Numbered from the stretch's first letter, positions 24,759 through 34,076 are shown. The stretch: 34,557 bases of DNA from CALAZP01 sp964410725 (GCA_964410725.1 CAYPID010000025.1:1-34557), one strand, 5' to 3'. The notes: a model not told the origin generated them from the sequence alone. Made by a program: numbers and translations.

Positions 24759-27131
24759 ATGGCTAAAAGAAAATCGCGGACTAAGCGCGGGCAATTGGAG
24801 TTAAATTTGGGATTCGACGACGAACGACTACCGAAAATAGTTGGCATAGCCTCTTGGTTTGCCGCCCTATTCTTTTTTGCCTCTTTTTTTTCTTATTTAT
24901 TTACCTGGTCTAATGACCAAGATAAAGTACTAAATGTCACCTTGCAGTGGCTTTTTAGTTCTGATGCTATTGTCCATAATTGGTTAGGCAGATTAGGAGC
25001 GGTCATCGCTCATATTTTCTTTTACAAGGGGTTTGGTTTGGGAGCTTTTCTGCTGGTTTATGCCCTTTTGCTTTTGGGAATTAGTGGGGTGATGGAAAAG
25101 CCGCTTAAAACCTATTACGGAAAACTGCGCAATGCATTATTTGGAATGATTTTCTCCTCTATATTCCTAGCATTCGTTTTTGAAGAATCCAGATTTCCCT
25201 GGGGAGGTGCATTTGGACAATTGATTGAGGGTTGGATGGGTAGTTTTATTGGAGATGCCGGTATGATTCTCTTCTTTTTTAGTTTAATTGCTGGCATCTT
25301 GGTTTGGGTTTTAAATCCTAATTTCAACGATATGACCTTTCGGGCGATGGTTGATCAACTGAAGGGTAAAATTTTCACCAAAAAGTCCCAACCTGTTGCC
25401 ATAGAATCAGAGGATGAGGAAAATTTCTCACCCATTTCAGAGGAACTGCAAGCAGTTAAAAAGCCTTATGTAGCACCTTCGGTAAAAACAGAATTGACCC
25501 TAGAAGAAGCGGAAGAGGAAAAAGAGACTCCTTTCGAAACGGTAGAGGTAGGTAAAAAACTGGATGAGGTCGAAAAAATGGGACAAGAGAATCCCACCCA
25601 TTCTGCGCCTTATGATCCCACTTTGGATTTGTCAAACTACGTTTTTCCCGAAATCAAACTCATGAATGATTATTCGGATAAAAAGGTGGAAATCGATAGA
25701 GATGAATTGGAATCTAACAAGGACCAAATCATTGAAACACTGCTCAACTATAAAATTGAAATAACTAAAATCAGGGCCACTATAGGTCCCACAGTAACCC
25801 TTTACGAAATTATTCCTGCAGCTGGAGTTAGAATTTCTAAAATAAAAAACCTTGAGGATGATATCGCACTAAGTTTGGCCGCTTTGGGGATTCGAATCAT
25901 TGCTCCTATTCCAGGTAAGGGAACGATTGGAATTGAGGTGCCTAATAAAAAGAAACAGATTGTTTCTATGCGGGAAGTATTGAAAAGCGATCGTTTCAAC
26001 AAAGCCAAAATGGATTTGCCACTAGCCTTAGGCAAGACAATTAGCAATGAGGTTTTGATTGCCGATTTGGCTAAAATGCCTCACCTCTTGGTGGCGGGCG
26101 CAACCGGACAGGGTAAATCCGTCGGGGTTAATGCTATATTAATGTCTTTGTTGTACCGCAAACATCCTTCGCAGGTTAAATTGGTTCTAATCGATCCTAA
26201 AAAGGTTGAACTTTTTCCATACGCTCGCTTAGCACAACATTTTTTGGCTTATTTACCGGATCAGGAAGAACCTATTGTAACAGAAACAACCCGAGTTATC
26301 CATACCCTCAATTCTTTATGTATTGAAATGGATACCCGATACAACTTACTAAAAAAGGCTTCGGCACGAAATATCAGAGAATACAATGAAAAGTTTGTAG
26401 GAAGGAAATTAAACCCGGAAAACGGGCATAAGTTTCTTCCATTCATCGTAGTCATCATAGACGAGTTTGCCGACATGATCATGACTGCAGGCAAGGAAGT
26501 TGAATTACCTATTGGTCGTTTGGCCCAATTATCCAGAGCCGTGGGGATTCATTTAGTCATTGCCACCCAGCGTCCCTCAGTTAATATTATCACTGGGGTT
26601 ATCAAGGCTAATTTCCCCGCTAGAATTGCCTATAAAGTTTCCGCAAAAGTAGATTCCAGGACCATATTAGACGCTGGGGGAGCAGATCAATTAATCGGCC
26701 ATGGAGATATGTTGCTTTCCGTTGGGGGAGACATGGTTCGCCTGCAAGGAGCATTTGTTGATACTCCCGAGGTGGAAAGAGTCATTGATCATATCAGTGA
26801 ACAAAGAGGTTTTCCCGAACCTTATTATTTACCAGAATTTCATGGTGAAGAATCGTCGGGAGGGGCTGGGGGACCACTTAGAGCAGCTGACCTCGATGAT
26901 ATGTTTGAAGATGCTGCTAGATTAGTAGTTGGCAGTCAACACGGATCTACCTCCATGATTCAGCGAAGACTCAAATTAGGTTATAATCGAGCTGGAAGGA
27001 TTATGGATCAATTAGAAGCTATGGGTATAGTCGGAAGTGGGGAAGGCAGTAAAGCCAGAGAGGTTTTAGTGTATGATGAAATGGAACTGAATAAGTTGTT
27101 GGAAAATTTACACGCCAATAAAAATCAATAA
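24759..27131 (+). CDS. ftsK: DNA translocase FtsK/SpoIIIE
   Basis: The 790-residue protein pumps chromosome DNA through the division septum and helps dimer resolution. The N-terminus has a short basic tail and four membrane segments (about 27-48, 72-108, 124-142 and 162-184). An acidic, Glu-rich linker (about 205-290) is much shorter than in E. coli FtsK, as usual in Bacteroidota. The motor domain contains Walker A GATGQGKSVG near residues 447-456 and Walker B VVIIDEFADM near 565. The C-terminal winged helix (gamma domain, after about residue 710) contains QHGSTSMIQRRLKLGYNRAG and should recognise polar sequences such as KOPS. The stop overlaps the end of the convergent acetyltransferase gene by 7 bases. 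The gene is divergent from the S24 repressor. Confidence 0.96.
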   Translation: MAKRKSRTKRGQLELNLGFDDERLPKIVGIASWFAALFFFASFFSYLFTWSNDQDKVLNVTLQWLFSSDAIVHNWLGRLGAVIAHIFFYKGFGLGAFLLVYALLLLGISGVMEKPLKTYYGKLRNALFGMIFSSIFLAFVFEESRFPWGGAFGQLIEGWMGSFIGDAGMILFFFSLIAGILVWVLNPNFNDMTFRAMVDQLKGKIFTKKSQPVAIESEDEENFSPISEELQAVKKPYVAPSVKTELTLEEAEEEKETPFETVEVGKKLDEVEKMGQENPTHSAPYDPTLDLSNYVFPEIKLMNDYSDKKVEIDRDELESNKDQIIETLLNYKIEITKIRATIGPTVTLYEIIPAAGVRISKIKNLEDDIALSLAALGIRIIAPIPGKGTIGIEVPNKKKQIVSMREVLKSDRFNKAKMDLPLALGKTISNEVLIADLAKMPHLLVAGATGQGKSVGVNAILMSLLYRKHPSQVKLVLIDPKKVELFPYARLAQHFLAYLPDQEEPIVTETTRVIHTLNSLCIEMDTRYNLLKKASARNIREYNEKFVGRKLNPENGHKFLPFIVVIIDEFADMIMTAGKEVELPIGRLAQLSRAVGIHLVIATQRPSVNIITGVIKANFPARIAYKVSAKVDSRTILDAGGADQLIGHGDMLLSVGGDMVRLQGAFVDTPEVERVIDHISEQRGFPEPYYLPEFHGEESSGGAGGPLRAADLDDMFEDAARLVVGSQHGSTSMIQRRLKLGYNRAGRIMDQLEAMGIVGSGEGSKAREVLVYDEMELNKLLENLHANKNQ

Positions 27132-28279
27132 ATAAATTCAAAGGGTTCAAATGGGATAGCAAGATTGAAGTGCTTTCGATAGGTAAGGTGAACTCTATTT
27201 TTTTCTACTTCCATTTTACTATACATACTGATGATTTCCTTGTTATGGGCCCGAATTCCCGCTAAATACATTTCAGGGTATAATCGCACATTACGTGGGG
27301 TAGAAAGATGATCCAAGAGTAGTGCAAAAATCCCTTTGGATTGGAATTCAGGGTGAATACCAAACCCCATTCCCTTGGCGGCAAATTGCCGGGTAAATTT
27401 TTTCTTTAATAAGAAAATGGGAGCTGTCCAACTGTTGAGTTGGCCTTTGGCAAACTTCAGAAAAGGATTAATATCAGGATATAGGGCAATGAATCCTGCT
27501 GGCTGCCCGTCGAAATAGGCGATACAAGCTAATTCCTTATCAATAATAGGCCGGGCTTGCTCCAAAAAAGCGATGATTTGATGGGTGAGCAAAGGCTTAA
27601 AATGGTCAAACTTGCTAAATGATGCATTATAAACAGTGACAAAGTCTTCAGCAAATTGGTCTATTTGGCTGTAATCCAGAGTTTTAATACTTATGGGATA
27701 TCGCTCTCGAATTCTTTGAGCAACCGCTTTCATTCTATCAAATGGAATCTTTTTGGAAATACCCTTGAAAGTAATGACTTGTTCAAAAGGTTGGAATCCA
27801 TTTTCTTCAAAAAGTCTTTGATAATATGGAGGGTTATAATTTTCTTGGTACAATGGAGGAAAAAATCCATCCACTAACAAACCCCAAAATCGATCGCGCT
27901 CTCCAAAGTTGACCGGCCCTTCCACTACATCAATATCAAACTCCTTTAAATAGTTGAAAGCCGTTTCAAAAAGTGTGGAGGCTGCCTGAGAATTGTCGAT
28001 ACACTCAAAAAAACCGATACCCCCAAGATTGTAATCTTGTATTTTATTTCGTTTGTGATCCACGAATGCTGCAATTCGACCAATCGGTTGGTCATTTTCA
28101 TCGGTTAAGACAAATCTTTTGGCAGAACCTTCCAACAAAACCTTATTAACTGTATCGTCAAAAACTCCTTCAACCTCATGTTGCAAAGGCGCAATATAAT
28201 TTTTGTCTTCTGCATACAAGTGGAAAGGAACTTGATGAAATAAACGCTTGGAATCCTTATTGGATACTTCTACAATCAT
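27125..28279 (-). CDS. GNAT-type acetyltransferase-like protein, YghO-like (copy 1)
   Basis: The 384-residue protein resembles the YghO group of GNAT-like proteins. It has an N-terminal module (about 1-110) with an acyltransferase-like start and a central signature EGPVNFGERDRFWGLLVDGF near residues 120-140. The acetyl-CoA loop pattern GFGIHPEFQSKGIFALLL lies near residues 300-320. The substrate is not known. The gene next upstream (28336-29451) is a clear paralogue, with the same GPVNFGERD, QENY and YYQ motifs, so a tandem duplication is likely. A perfect 8-base hairpin sits 6 bases before the start codon. Its stop overlaps ftsK's end. Acetyltransferase activity is inferred from the loop only, as no catalytic residue can be assigned. 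Confidence 0.72.
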   Translation of the reverse strand: MIVEVSNKDSKRLFHQVPFHLYAEDKNYIAPLQHEVEGVFDDTVNKVLLEGSAKRFVLTDENDQPIGRIAAFVDHKRNKIQDYNLGGIGFFECIDNSQAASTLFETAFNYLKEFDIDVVEGPVNFGERDRFWGLLVDGFFPPLYQENYNPPYYQRLFEENGFQPFEQVITFKGISKKIPFDRMKAVAQRIRERYPISIKTLDYSQIDQFAEDFVTVYNASFSKFDHFKPLLTHQIIAFLEQARPIIDKELACIAYFDGQPAGFIALYPDINPFLKFAKGQLNSWTAPIFLLKKKFTRQFAAKGMGFGIHPEFQSKGIFALLLDHLSTPRNVRLYPEMYLAGIRAHNKEIISMYSKMEVEKNRVHLTYRKHFNLAIPFEPFEFIY

Positions 28280-28285
28280 GGAATG

Positions 28286-28305
28286 ATGGTTTTGATGAAA
28301 ACCAT
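28286..28305 (-). promoter_or_regulatory. Hairpin immediately upstream of YghO-like copy 1 start
   Basis: On the minus-strand transcript, ATGGTTTT and AAAACCAT pair perfectly around the loop CATC. The stem ends 6 bases before the ATG at 28279. No U-run follows, so it is not an intrinsic terminator. It could limit ribosome access, act as an operator in DNA or be chance. It lies in the 56-base spacer between the two paralogues. Confidence 0.45.
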
Positions 28306-28335
28306 ATAGTTTAATAATAAGTTCGCATTACAGGA

Positions 28336-29451
28336 TTAATTTAAAACCTTTCTAAAGGTATGGTGTACCCTTTCTATTTGCACGCCAAGATTAAGCGTTG
28401 TATTTACCATAATATCGTTATTGGCTCGAATGGTTGCTAAGTATACTTTTTGATATTTTTTAAAAAGCTTTTCTGTTCCCAAAAAATCTATCATTAGTGG
28501 ATATACTCCCTTGGATTGATAATCAGGTACAATTCCAAAGGCCACACCTTTAATGCTTTTTTTGGTGGCAAACTTAAAACGCAAGTAAAAAAGCAAACCT
28601 CTCCAACCCTTTACACTTCCATTTAATCCTTTTAGATATGGATTTAAATCAGGCATTAAAGTGCAAAATCCAACAGGGCGATCTCCATCATAGGCCACAC
28701 AACCAAGGTCCGGGTCAATGAAAGGTTGTACGGCCTTCATTAGCTTGAGCACCGTATCGCTCTCCATAATCCTAAAATAGGGGCTATTGAAAAATGTCTG
28801 ATTATATATTTCTGTAATGGCTTTTGCCCATTCCTCTAGTTTGTCTTTGGTCAGTTTTTTGATAATTATATTGTATCGTTTTTTAATTCTACTGGCTAGA
28901 GCTTTAAATCGATCCAGTTGAATGTCCTTCATTTCGGCACTCAAAGTCAGGATTTTTTCAAATGGAAGGTATTGATGGGCTTCAAAAAATCCTTGGTAAT
29001 AGGCAGGTTGATAATTCTCCTGAAATATTGGTGCGTAGTCAAACCCTTCAGTGAGTAGTCCCCAATATTGGTCGCGCTCCCCAAAATTGACCGGACCATC
29101 TACCTGATGAACTCCTTTATCTTTGAAAAAGGACTCCACTGTATCAAACAATAAATGAGCGGCATGATCATCGCGAATACACTCGAAAAAACAGATTCCT
29201 CCCTCTAATAGGTGTTCTTGTGTTTTTTTAACATATCCACTAATTCTTCCTATTTCATTTTTTCCTTCTAATAAAACCCACGCTTGAACAGCAATGCCCT
29301 CCCGAACTAACTTCTGGTATCCATTCTCAATATCTGTTCTTAAGGGTGCAATCCAATAGGGGTTGTCGCGATATACACGTTGAGTTACCGCATGAAATAA
29401 CTCCCAATCTTTTTGAGTATTTATCCTTTTTAAGGTGTAGTTTTTTCCCAT
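28336..29451 (-). CDS. GNAT-type acetyltransferase-like protein, YghO-like (copy 2)
   Basis: This 371-residue paralogue of the downstream gene has DGPVNFGERDQYWGLLTEGF near residues 120-140 and the acetyl-CoA loop AFGIVPDYQSKGVYPLMI near 300-320. The open frame extends 26 codons further upstream, to 29529, where it overlaps the neighbouring gene's end. The ATG at 29451 (MGKNYTLKRINT) starts at the conserved fold, is preceded by GAAAGGA, and is preferred. It lies 53 bases after the 467-residue protein gene. Homology with copy 1 is clear by eye over most of the length (GGICFFECI against GGIGFFECI; QENYQPAYYQ against QENYNPPYYQ), but copy-specific changes suggest separate substrates. The function is unknown beyond a probable acyl transfer. 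Confidence 0.72.
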   Translation of the reverse strand: MGKNYTLKRINTQKDWELFHAVTQRVYRDNPYWIAPLRTDIENGYQKLVREGIAVQAWVLLEGKNEIGRISGYVKKTQEHLLEGGICFFECIRDDHAAHLLFDTVESFFKDKGVHQVDGPVNFGERDQYWGLLTEGFDYAPIFQENYQPAYYQGFFEAHQYLPFEKILTLSAEMKDIQLDRFKALASRIKKRYNIIIKKLTKDKLEEWAKAITEIYNQTFFNSPYFRIMESDTVLKLMKAVQPFIDPDLGCVAYDGDRPVGFCTLMPDLNPYLKGLNGSVKGWRGLLFYLRFKFATKKSIKGVAFGIVPDYQSKGVYPLMIDFLGTEKLFKKYQKVYLATIRANNDIMVNTTLNLGVQIERVHHTFRKVLN

Positions 29452-29504
29452 TCCTTTCAATATTGTGAACCTGAACGACCCCAAAATAAAGTAAATAAAA
29501 CTTT

Positions 29505-30908
29505 TTACGGTAACTGCGCAAGCAACCATTCTTTTTCCGTAAGGGGAGAAATGGCTTCAATTTCCTGTCTGAGCTTTTGTATTTGCTCTTTTTGAAAAGG
29601 ATGTAGGTTTAGAATTTTTTTGGTAAACTTAATGATATTCAGATAATTAGATTTGTGATAACCCATAACTTGCTTCCTCTGTATGTAGGTCCTCATGCTG
29701 TCCAGAAGGGATTCTAAAGCGTCTTCTTCTTCCTTTTCGAAGTAAATTTTAATCAGCATGGTTTTAGCATTGAGCTGAAGTAGAATATCGTTGAAGTCTG
29801 CGTAAACTAATAAACGCATGGCTTCATCATAGGAGCCGCGTTCAAAGTGGAGTTTCGCCAAGGAGTAATCTACAATATTGTCTTTGTGCTTTTTCTCCAG
29901 ATAACCTTGATAATTTTCAATAAAATGACTAGTCCAATCGAATTCCCCCAACCTAAGTCCAATCCTGGTAACATTCAAAAAGGTATATCGAGAAAGGATT
30001 CCATTTTCAATCAAAAGGTTAGTTTCAATTCCCTCCTTATAAAGTTCAAAAGCCTCTCGAATGTATTTTTGCTCACCAGCATTCATCTTTCCAATACAGT
30101 AATTGATGGCGTGTAGGAAAATATCTCTTTTTTCCGATTCTGGAAATAGTTCAATACTGCTTTGGATGGATTTTTTTAATTGGTCAAAAAATGACTCTTC
30201 TTCTGGGTACAAAGAACATTGGTAGATATAATAATATATGGCTATAGCTGGAATGTGTAAAAGTTCATTTTCACTGACATAAGAGAGGACTTTGTCTAGC
30301 AATCCCATTTCATAATTGATCTTGAATACTTTCTGATGGGACTTCATGACACTACTTAGCCTGAGTTTTTCCGCTATAAAATTAATTTCAAAGCTATCAG
30401 AGAGTTCCTGAAGATTCATTTCAGCTGTGCGCTGCTGCCGTTCCCGAAAATGAAATTCTTCTAATTGTAATTCATAAGCATTATCGAGGTAGTGATTATT
30501 TCGGTAGGGAAATTTTTCATGGCTACTCGCAGCCAAACGAATACTTCTCCTAAAGGGTTTATCTAAATTTAATTTGCGGTACACCCTGGCCAATATTAAT
30601 CGCTCCCCGACTTCATCGGATTTCATCTCCTTAAATACCAGATAATCTTCAATGGCCTTCATCAGAAAAAAAATAGTTTGCCTCAATTTAGCATCGTCGT
30701 AAGCCGTCTTAGGAAAAATTTTCTGGTAGACCTTTTCTTTTTGAAGTTGTTGTTCGTTTTGTAATCTGGTTCCACTGGTCAGGTACTCATACAAATCCAG
30801 TACATCCTCGCGTTGATTATGCGAAGGAGACTGAAGCCACTTGCGGATTTCTCGAATTTCTTTTTTATCAAAAGAATTTAATATAAAAATTAGTTGACTA
30901 TTTTCCAT
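29505..30908 (-). CDS. Unknown helical repeat-like protein
   Basis: I do not recognise a family with certainty. The 467 residues are almost entirely predicted helix, rich in Glu, Lys, Leu, Phe and Tyr. No signal peptide, membrane segment or catalytic motif is visible. The start MENSQLIFILNSFDKKEIREI with KWLQSPSHNQ near residue 23 resembles a type of hypothetical protein that I associate with Saprospiria genomes; I cannot confirm that here. Paired helices such as YSLAKLHFERGSYDEAMRLL suggest TPR/SEL1-like alpha-solenoid packing. It would be cytoplasmic and may act as a scaffold. The downstream neighbours on the same strand are the two acetyltransferase paralogues (53 and then 56 bases apart), so one transcription unit is likely. 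Confidence 0.68.
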   Translation of the reverse strand: MENSQLIFILNSFDKKEIREIRKWLQSPSHNQREDVLDLYEYLTSGTRLQNEQQLQKEKVYQKIFPKTAYDDAKLRQTIFFLMKAIEDYLVFKEMKSDEVGERLILARVYRKLNLDKPFRRSIRLAASSHEKFPYRNNHYLDNAYELQLEEFHFRERQQRTAEMNLQELSDSFEINFIAEKLRLSSVMKSHQKVFKINYEMGLLDKVLSYVSENELLHIPAIAIYYYIYQCSLYPEEESFFDQLKKSIQSSIELFPESEKRDIFLHAINYCIGKMNAGEQKYIREAFELYKEGIETNLLIENGILSRYTFLNVTRIGLRLGEFDWTSHFIENYQGYLEKKHKDNIVDYSLAKLHFERGSYDEAMRLLVYADFNDILLQLNAKTMLIKIYFEKEEEDALESLLDSMRTYIQRKQVMGYHKSNYLNIIKFTKKILNLHPFQKEQIQKLRQEIEAISPLTEKEWLLAQLP

Positions 30909-30977
30909 TATTTATCAACTATGAAAAAAATTAATATGATTCACAAGTTATTGAAAATAAATAAATTAAACATTAAT

Positions 30978-31000
30978 TATAGCGGTTTTAAAATGCTATA
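30978..31000. promoter_or_regulatory. Nested palindrome in the divergent spacer
   Basis: The arms TATAGC (30978-30983) and GCTATA (30995-31000) are perfect inverted copies that enclose the self-complementary TTTTAAAA (30986-30993). It lies midway between the divergent genes starting at 30908 and 31071. It could be a binding site for a dimeric regulator; the AT content makes chance possible. Confidence 0.35.
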
Positions 31001-31009
31001 CTAGGGTTT

Positions 31010-31022
31010 TTTGTTCAACAAA
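31010..31022. promoter_or_regulatory. Short palindrome before the T9SS surface protein gene
   Basis: TTTGTTCAACAAA is a perfect 13-base palindrome around a central C, ending 48 bases before the ATG at 31071. The region downstream has only near-match -7 boxes: AATTTTTG at 31027-31034 and CACTTTTG at 31061-31068. A regulator site is possible but unsupported by a second copy. Confidence 0.25.
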
Positions 31023-31070
31023 CTTTAATTTTTGTAATTGTACAGCGAATAATTCTTAACCACTTTTGTA

Positions 31071-34034
31071 ATGTCAACGGAAAGAAAACAAATCAATCGA
31101 GAGGCAATGAAACTTATTAACAACTTCTTACACGCTAACCCAAATGCGCCTAGAGCAATCCGATGGATGTTGGGTATAGCTTTTAGTTGTGTTTTTGCAA
31201 TGGCCTCATCAGCCCAGGGATGGGAAATTAATTTTGGTGGTAACAGTCTGGACGAGGGACAGGCTATCATTGCAACTCCAGATGGTGGTTCACTAATTGT
31301 GGGGTATGCCCAACCGGTTGGATTGGATTTTGATCAAGATATTTCCATCAATGCTATTAGAACAGATATTGACGGAACAGTAATCTGGAATCAATTTTAC
31401 GACGACGGATTTGATGAGTTGGCTTTCGATGTGGCTCAACTGAATGATGGAAATTTCGTGATTGTAGGATATATTAGACCTACGCAAGGGGCACCCACTG
31501 ACATTTATTTGTTGAAGATTAATCCCTTCGGGAAAAAACTATGGCACCGTGTTCTAGGGGGTGATTTTAATGACCAGGCAAAAGGAGTGGTCGCTATGCC
31601 AGATGGTGGATTTGCAATAACTGGTTTCACGTCCTTAGATGGTGTTCAATCTGAAGTTTTAGTAAGTAGATTCACTGCTGATGGACTTCAAATATGGGAA
31701 CGAACTTACGGTGGTGATAAAGATGATATAGGAACTTCTTTGGTAGTAGCAGATAATCAGTTGTTTGTACTTTCTAACCGCATCAATCCCAATGGAAGTG
31801 ATTCAGATATTTATTTGCACCAAATGAGTCTCGATGGTTTGCTAGGTTGGAATTTCAAAAGTGGTGTAAGTAATGTCAAGGATTTGGGTAATGATTTAAT
31901 TGTAACCCAGGACGAAAATTTATTGATAGCTGGAGAGCGAGGGAATGTTGGACAAGTTTACCTGGCAAAATATACCCTAGACGGAGGCTTTTTATGGGAA
32001 AAATCTTTTGGGGGCTCTTTAGGGGATGACGCCAAAGCTGTGGTGCAAGATCGGGAGGGAAATTTGATTATAACGGGTTCTGTAGAAACCTCTGAAATCA
32101 ATGTGGACTTACTGCTTGCCAAAACCGATAGTGAGGGAAATTTACTATGGAGTAGAAATCACGGAAGGGTAGATCAATTTTTTGAGTCAGGCAATGGAAT
32201 AGCTTTAAATGCTTTAACCGGACAATACCTAATCAGTGGATCTCTGGGCAGGTTCAGCAGCTTTGACAATGATATTCTTTTGCTGAAAGCTGATGTAGCA
32301 GGGGGGATTTTGAGTAATCATATAAAAGGAAGGGTATTTTTTGATGAGAATGGAGATTGTGAAGCGCAAATAGACGAAAAGGGATTAGCAGAGTGGTTTG
32401 TAGTGGCAGAAAAAGATGGGGCTGAATATTTTGCAAGCACTGATAAAGATGGATACTTCGATTTAAGAGTTGATACTGGATTTTATACGGTAACTGTAAT
32501 CTTGGCAAATGATCATTGGATGTCTTGCTTCGAAATGTACGATATCTTGTTACAAGATAGCTATGAAGAGGCTCAGATAGACTTCTCAATACAAAAAGCC
32601 AAAGATTGTCCTCGTCCAGAGGTGCAGGTGAGTACTGCAAACTTAAACAGGTGTACTTCCGTTGGTTACGAAATCAGCTATTTAAACCACGGACCAGTAA
32701 TAGCGGAAAACGCATATATAGAGGTAAACTTAGATGAAGAATTGACTTATTTGTCGGGAGAGATTCCTTATGTAAAAGCTGAAGGCAATAAGTACACTTT
32801 TAATGTAGGTGATTTAAATCCTTTGGAGAAGGGTAGGTTCACTATCAATGTGAATGTGGATTGCCAAGGTATTTTGGAGGCTCAAGCCGCAAAGGTAATT
32901 GCTGAAATCTTCCCAGCGTCTAGTTGTGATGATATTCCTGAGGGATGGGATCAATCTGATTTACAAGTGGAAACTATTTGTGAAGGTGACCGAGTGGCAT
33001 TTAGAATTCGAAATACAGGGGATGGAAATATGGAGGTGGCATCTAAAAGCTTTGTGATTGAAGACGACGTAATGTTTGCCGAAGAACCTATTCAATTGGA
33101 AAGTGAAAAAGACACCCTGATGCGTTTTGAAAAAAATGGTTCCACATATAGAATTATTGTAGAGCAATCATCTTTTCACCCTGCAAGAACCATGACCACC
33201 ATTGCATCAGAAGGATGCGTGACAGATGGTCAAGAATACAGTACTGGCAAAATGCTGATGTTTCCTGAAGATGAAGAACAAAATAAAATTGATATAGATA
33301 TAGAAGAAATTATCGACTCCGAAATAGCGACAATGAGAGGCTATCCCAAAGGCTACCAAGATTCTATCTTGGAAAACAAAACCGATATTACATACAAAAT
33401 TGTGTTTCGCAACAATGGAGTCGATACTTTGAACAGAGTAGTAATCAGAGATACTTTATCAGAAAATCTGGATCCAACAACTGTGAAATCTGGGGTGAGT
33501 AATTTCCCCTTCACTTTAGAGGTGACAGAGGAAAGAGTAGTGAAGATTACTTTCTCTGATCTCAAATTAATACCAAATAGCAGCGCAGGAGCTGTCGAAG
33601 ACAACTCTGGATTCGTGACTTTCTCGGTGTCCCAAAAGCCGGACTTACCCCCCGGAACGGTCATTGAAAATAGCGCTGCTATTTTTTACGGATTGAATGC
33701 GCCTGAGCGCTCCAACAGCAAGAAATATGTTGTAGGAACTTTTCCGGGCTTTGTTCAAATGACCACCAGTAGTTCTCAAATATTTTGGCCAGGAGCCTCG
33801 GTCTTAGTTACACCGAATCCATTTATTGACCAAGCGATTATTGAAATAAAAGGAGTGGAGATGAAGGAAACAACCCTTAATGTATTTGATGCCATGGGAA
33901 GATTGATTAGATCTCAAAAAGGATATGGTAACCAAATTAGAATAAGTAGAGGAAACTTAACCTCAGGGTTGTATTTCTACCAATTATTGAATGAAAAAGA
34001 ACTTATTAATACAGGAAAAATAATAGTACGTTAA
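31071..34034 (+). CDS. T9SS-sorted surface protein with beta-propeller-like repeats, SdrD-B-like, DUF11 and DUF7619 domains
   Basis: The 987-residue protein has a long N-terminus with a signal region ending near ASSAQG (about residue 49). Residues about 52-405 hold repeated units with DGG..IVGY/ITGF and DIYLLKI-like strands, as in delta-60 or SBBP-type propeller repeats. A collagen-binding-like beta-sandwich follows (about 418-490, GRVFFDENGDCEAQ), then a DUF11 region (about 520-605) and a DUF7619 domain (about 768-895, TYKIVFRNNGVDTLNRVVI). The T9SS type A sorting domain (about 910-987) contains VTPNPFIDQAIIEIKG and LTSGLYFYQLL. It should be exported by the Por/T9SS system and act at the surface, probably in adhesion or binding. 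An internal ATG at codon 13 is an alternative start. No ligand can be named. Confidence 0.88.
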   Translation: MSTERKQINREAMKLINNFLHANPNAPRAIRWMLGIAFSCVFAMASSAQGWEINFGGNSLDEGQAIIATPDGGSLIVGYAQPVGLDFDQDISINAIRTDIDGTVIWNQFYDDGFDELAFDVAQLNDGNFVIVGYIRPTQGAPTDIYLLKINPFGKKLWHRVLGGDFNDQAKGVVAMPDGGFAITGFTSLDGVQSEVLVSRFTADGLQIWERTYGGDKDDIGTSLVVADNQLFVLSNRINPNGSDSDIYLHQMSLDGLLGWNFKSGVSNVKDLGNDLIVTQDENLLIAGERGNVGQVYLAKYTLDGGFLWEKSFGGSLGDDAKAVVQDREGNLIITGSVETSEINVDLLLAKTDSEGNLLWSRNHGRVDQFFESGNGIALNALTGQYLISGSLGRFSSFDNDILLLKADVAGGILSNHIKGRVFFDENGDCEAQIDEKGLAEWFVVAEKDGAEYFASTDKDGYFDLRVDTGFYTVTVILANDHWMSCFEMYDILLQDSYEEAQIDFSIQKAKDCPRPEVQVSTANLNRCTSVGYEISYLNHGPVIAENAYIEVNLDEELTYLSGEIPYVKAEGNKYTFNVGDLNPLEKGRFTINVNVDCQGILEAQAAKVIAEIFPASSCDDIPEGWDQSDLQVETICEGDRVAFRIRNTGDGNMEVASKSFVIEDDVMFAEEPIQLESEKDTLMRFEKNGSTYRIIVEQSSFHPARTMTTIASEGCVTDGQEYSTGKMLMFPEDEEQNKIDIDIEEIIDSEIATMRGYPKGYQDSILENKTDITYKIVFRNNGVDTLNRVVIRDTLSENLDPTTVKSGVSNFPFTLEVTEERVVKITFSDLKLIPNSSAGAVEDNSGFVTFSVSQKPDLPPGTVIENSAAIFYGLNAPERSNSKKYVVGTFPGFVQMTTSSSQIFWPGASVLVTPNPFIDQAIIEIKGVEMKETTLNVFDAMGRLIRSQKGYGNQIRISRGNLTSGLYFYQLLNEKELINTGKIIVR

Positions 34035-34050
34035 TCTTAATCCCAAAGCA

Positions 34051-34076
34051 AGGTTTCCCGCATAGTCGGGAAACCT
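34051..34076 (+). other. Perfect 10-base hairpin after the T9SS gene
   Basis: AGGTTTCCCG and CGGGAAACCT pair perfectly around the loop CATAGT, 17 bases after the stop codon. The tail is ATTTAAAAAA, so it lacks a U-run on the plus strand; the minus strand also lacks one. It may protect the mRNA end or form part of an RNA whose terminator lies at 34167-34194. Confidence 0.55.

Noticed and set aside
29452..29529. Longer start for YghO-like copy 2.
   Set aside because: The extra 26 residues overlap the neighbouring gene end and form a hydrophobic stretch absent from the paralogue.
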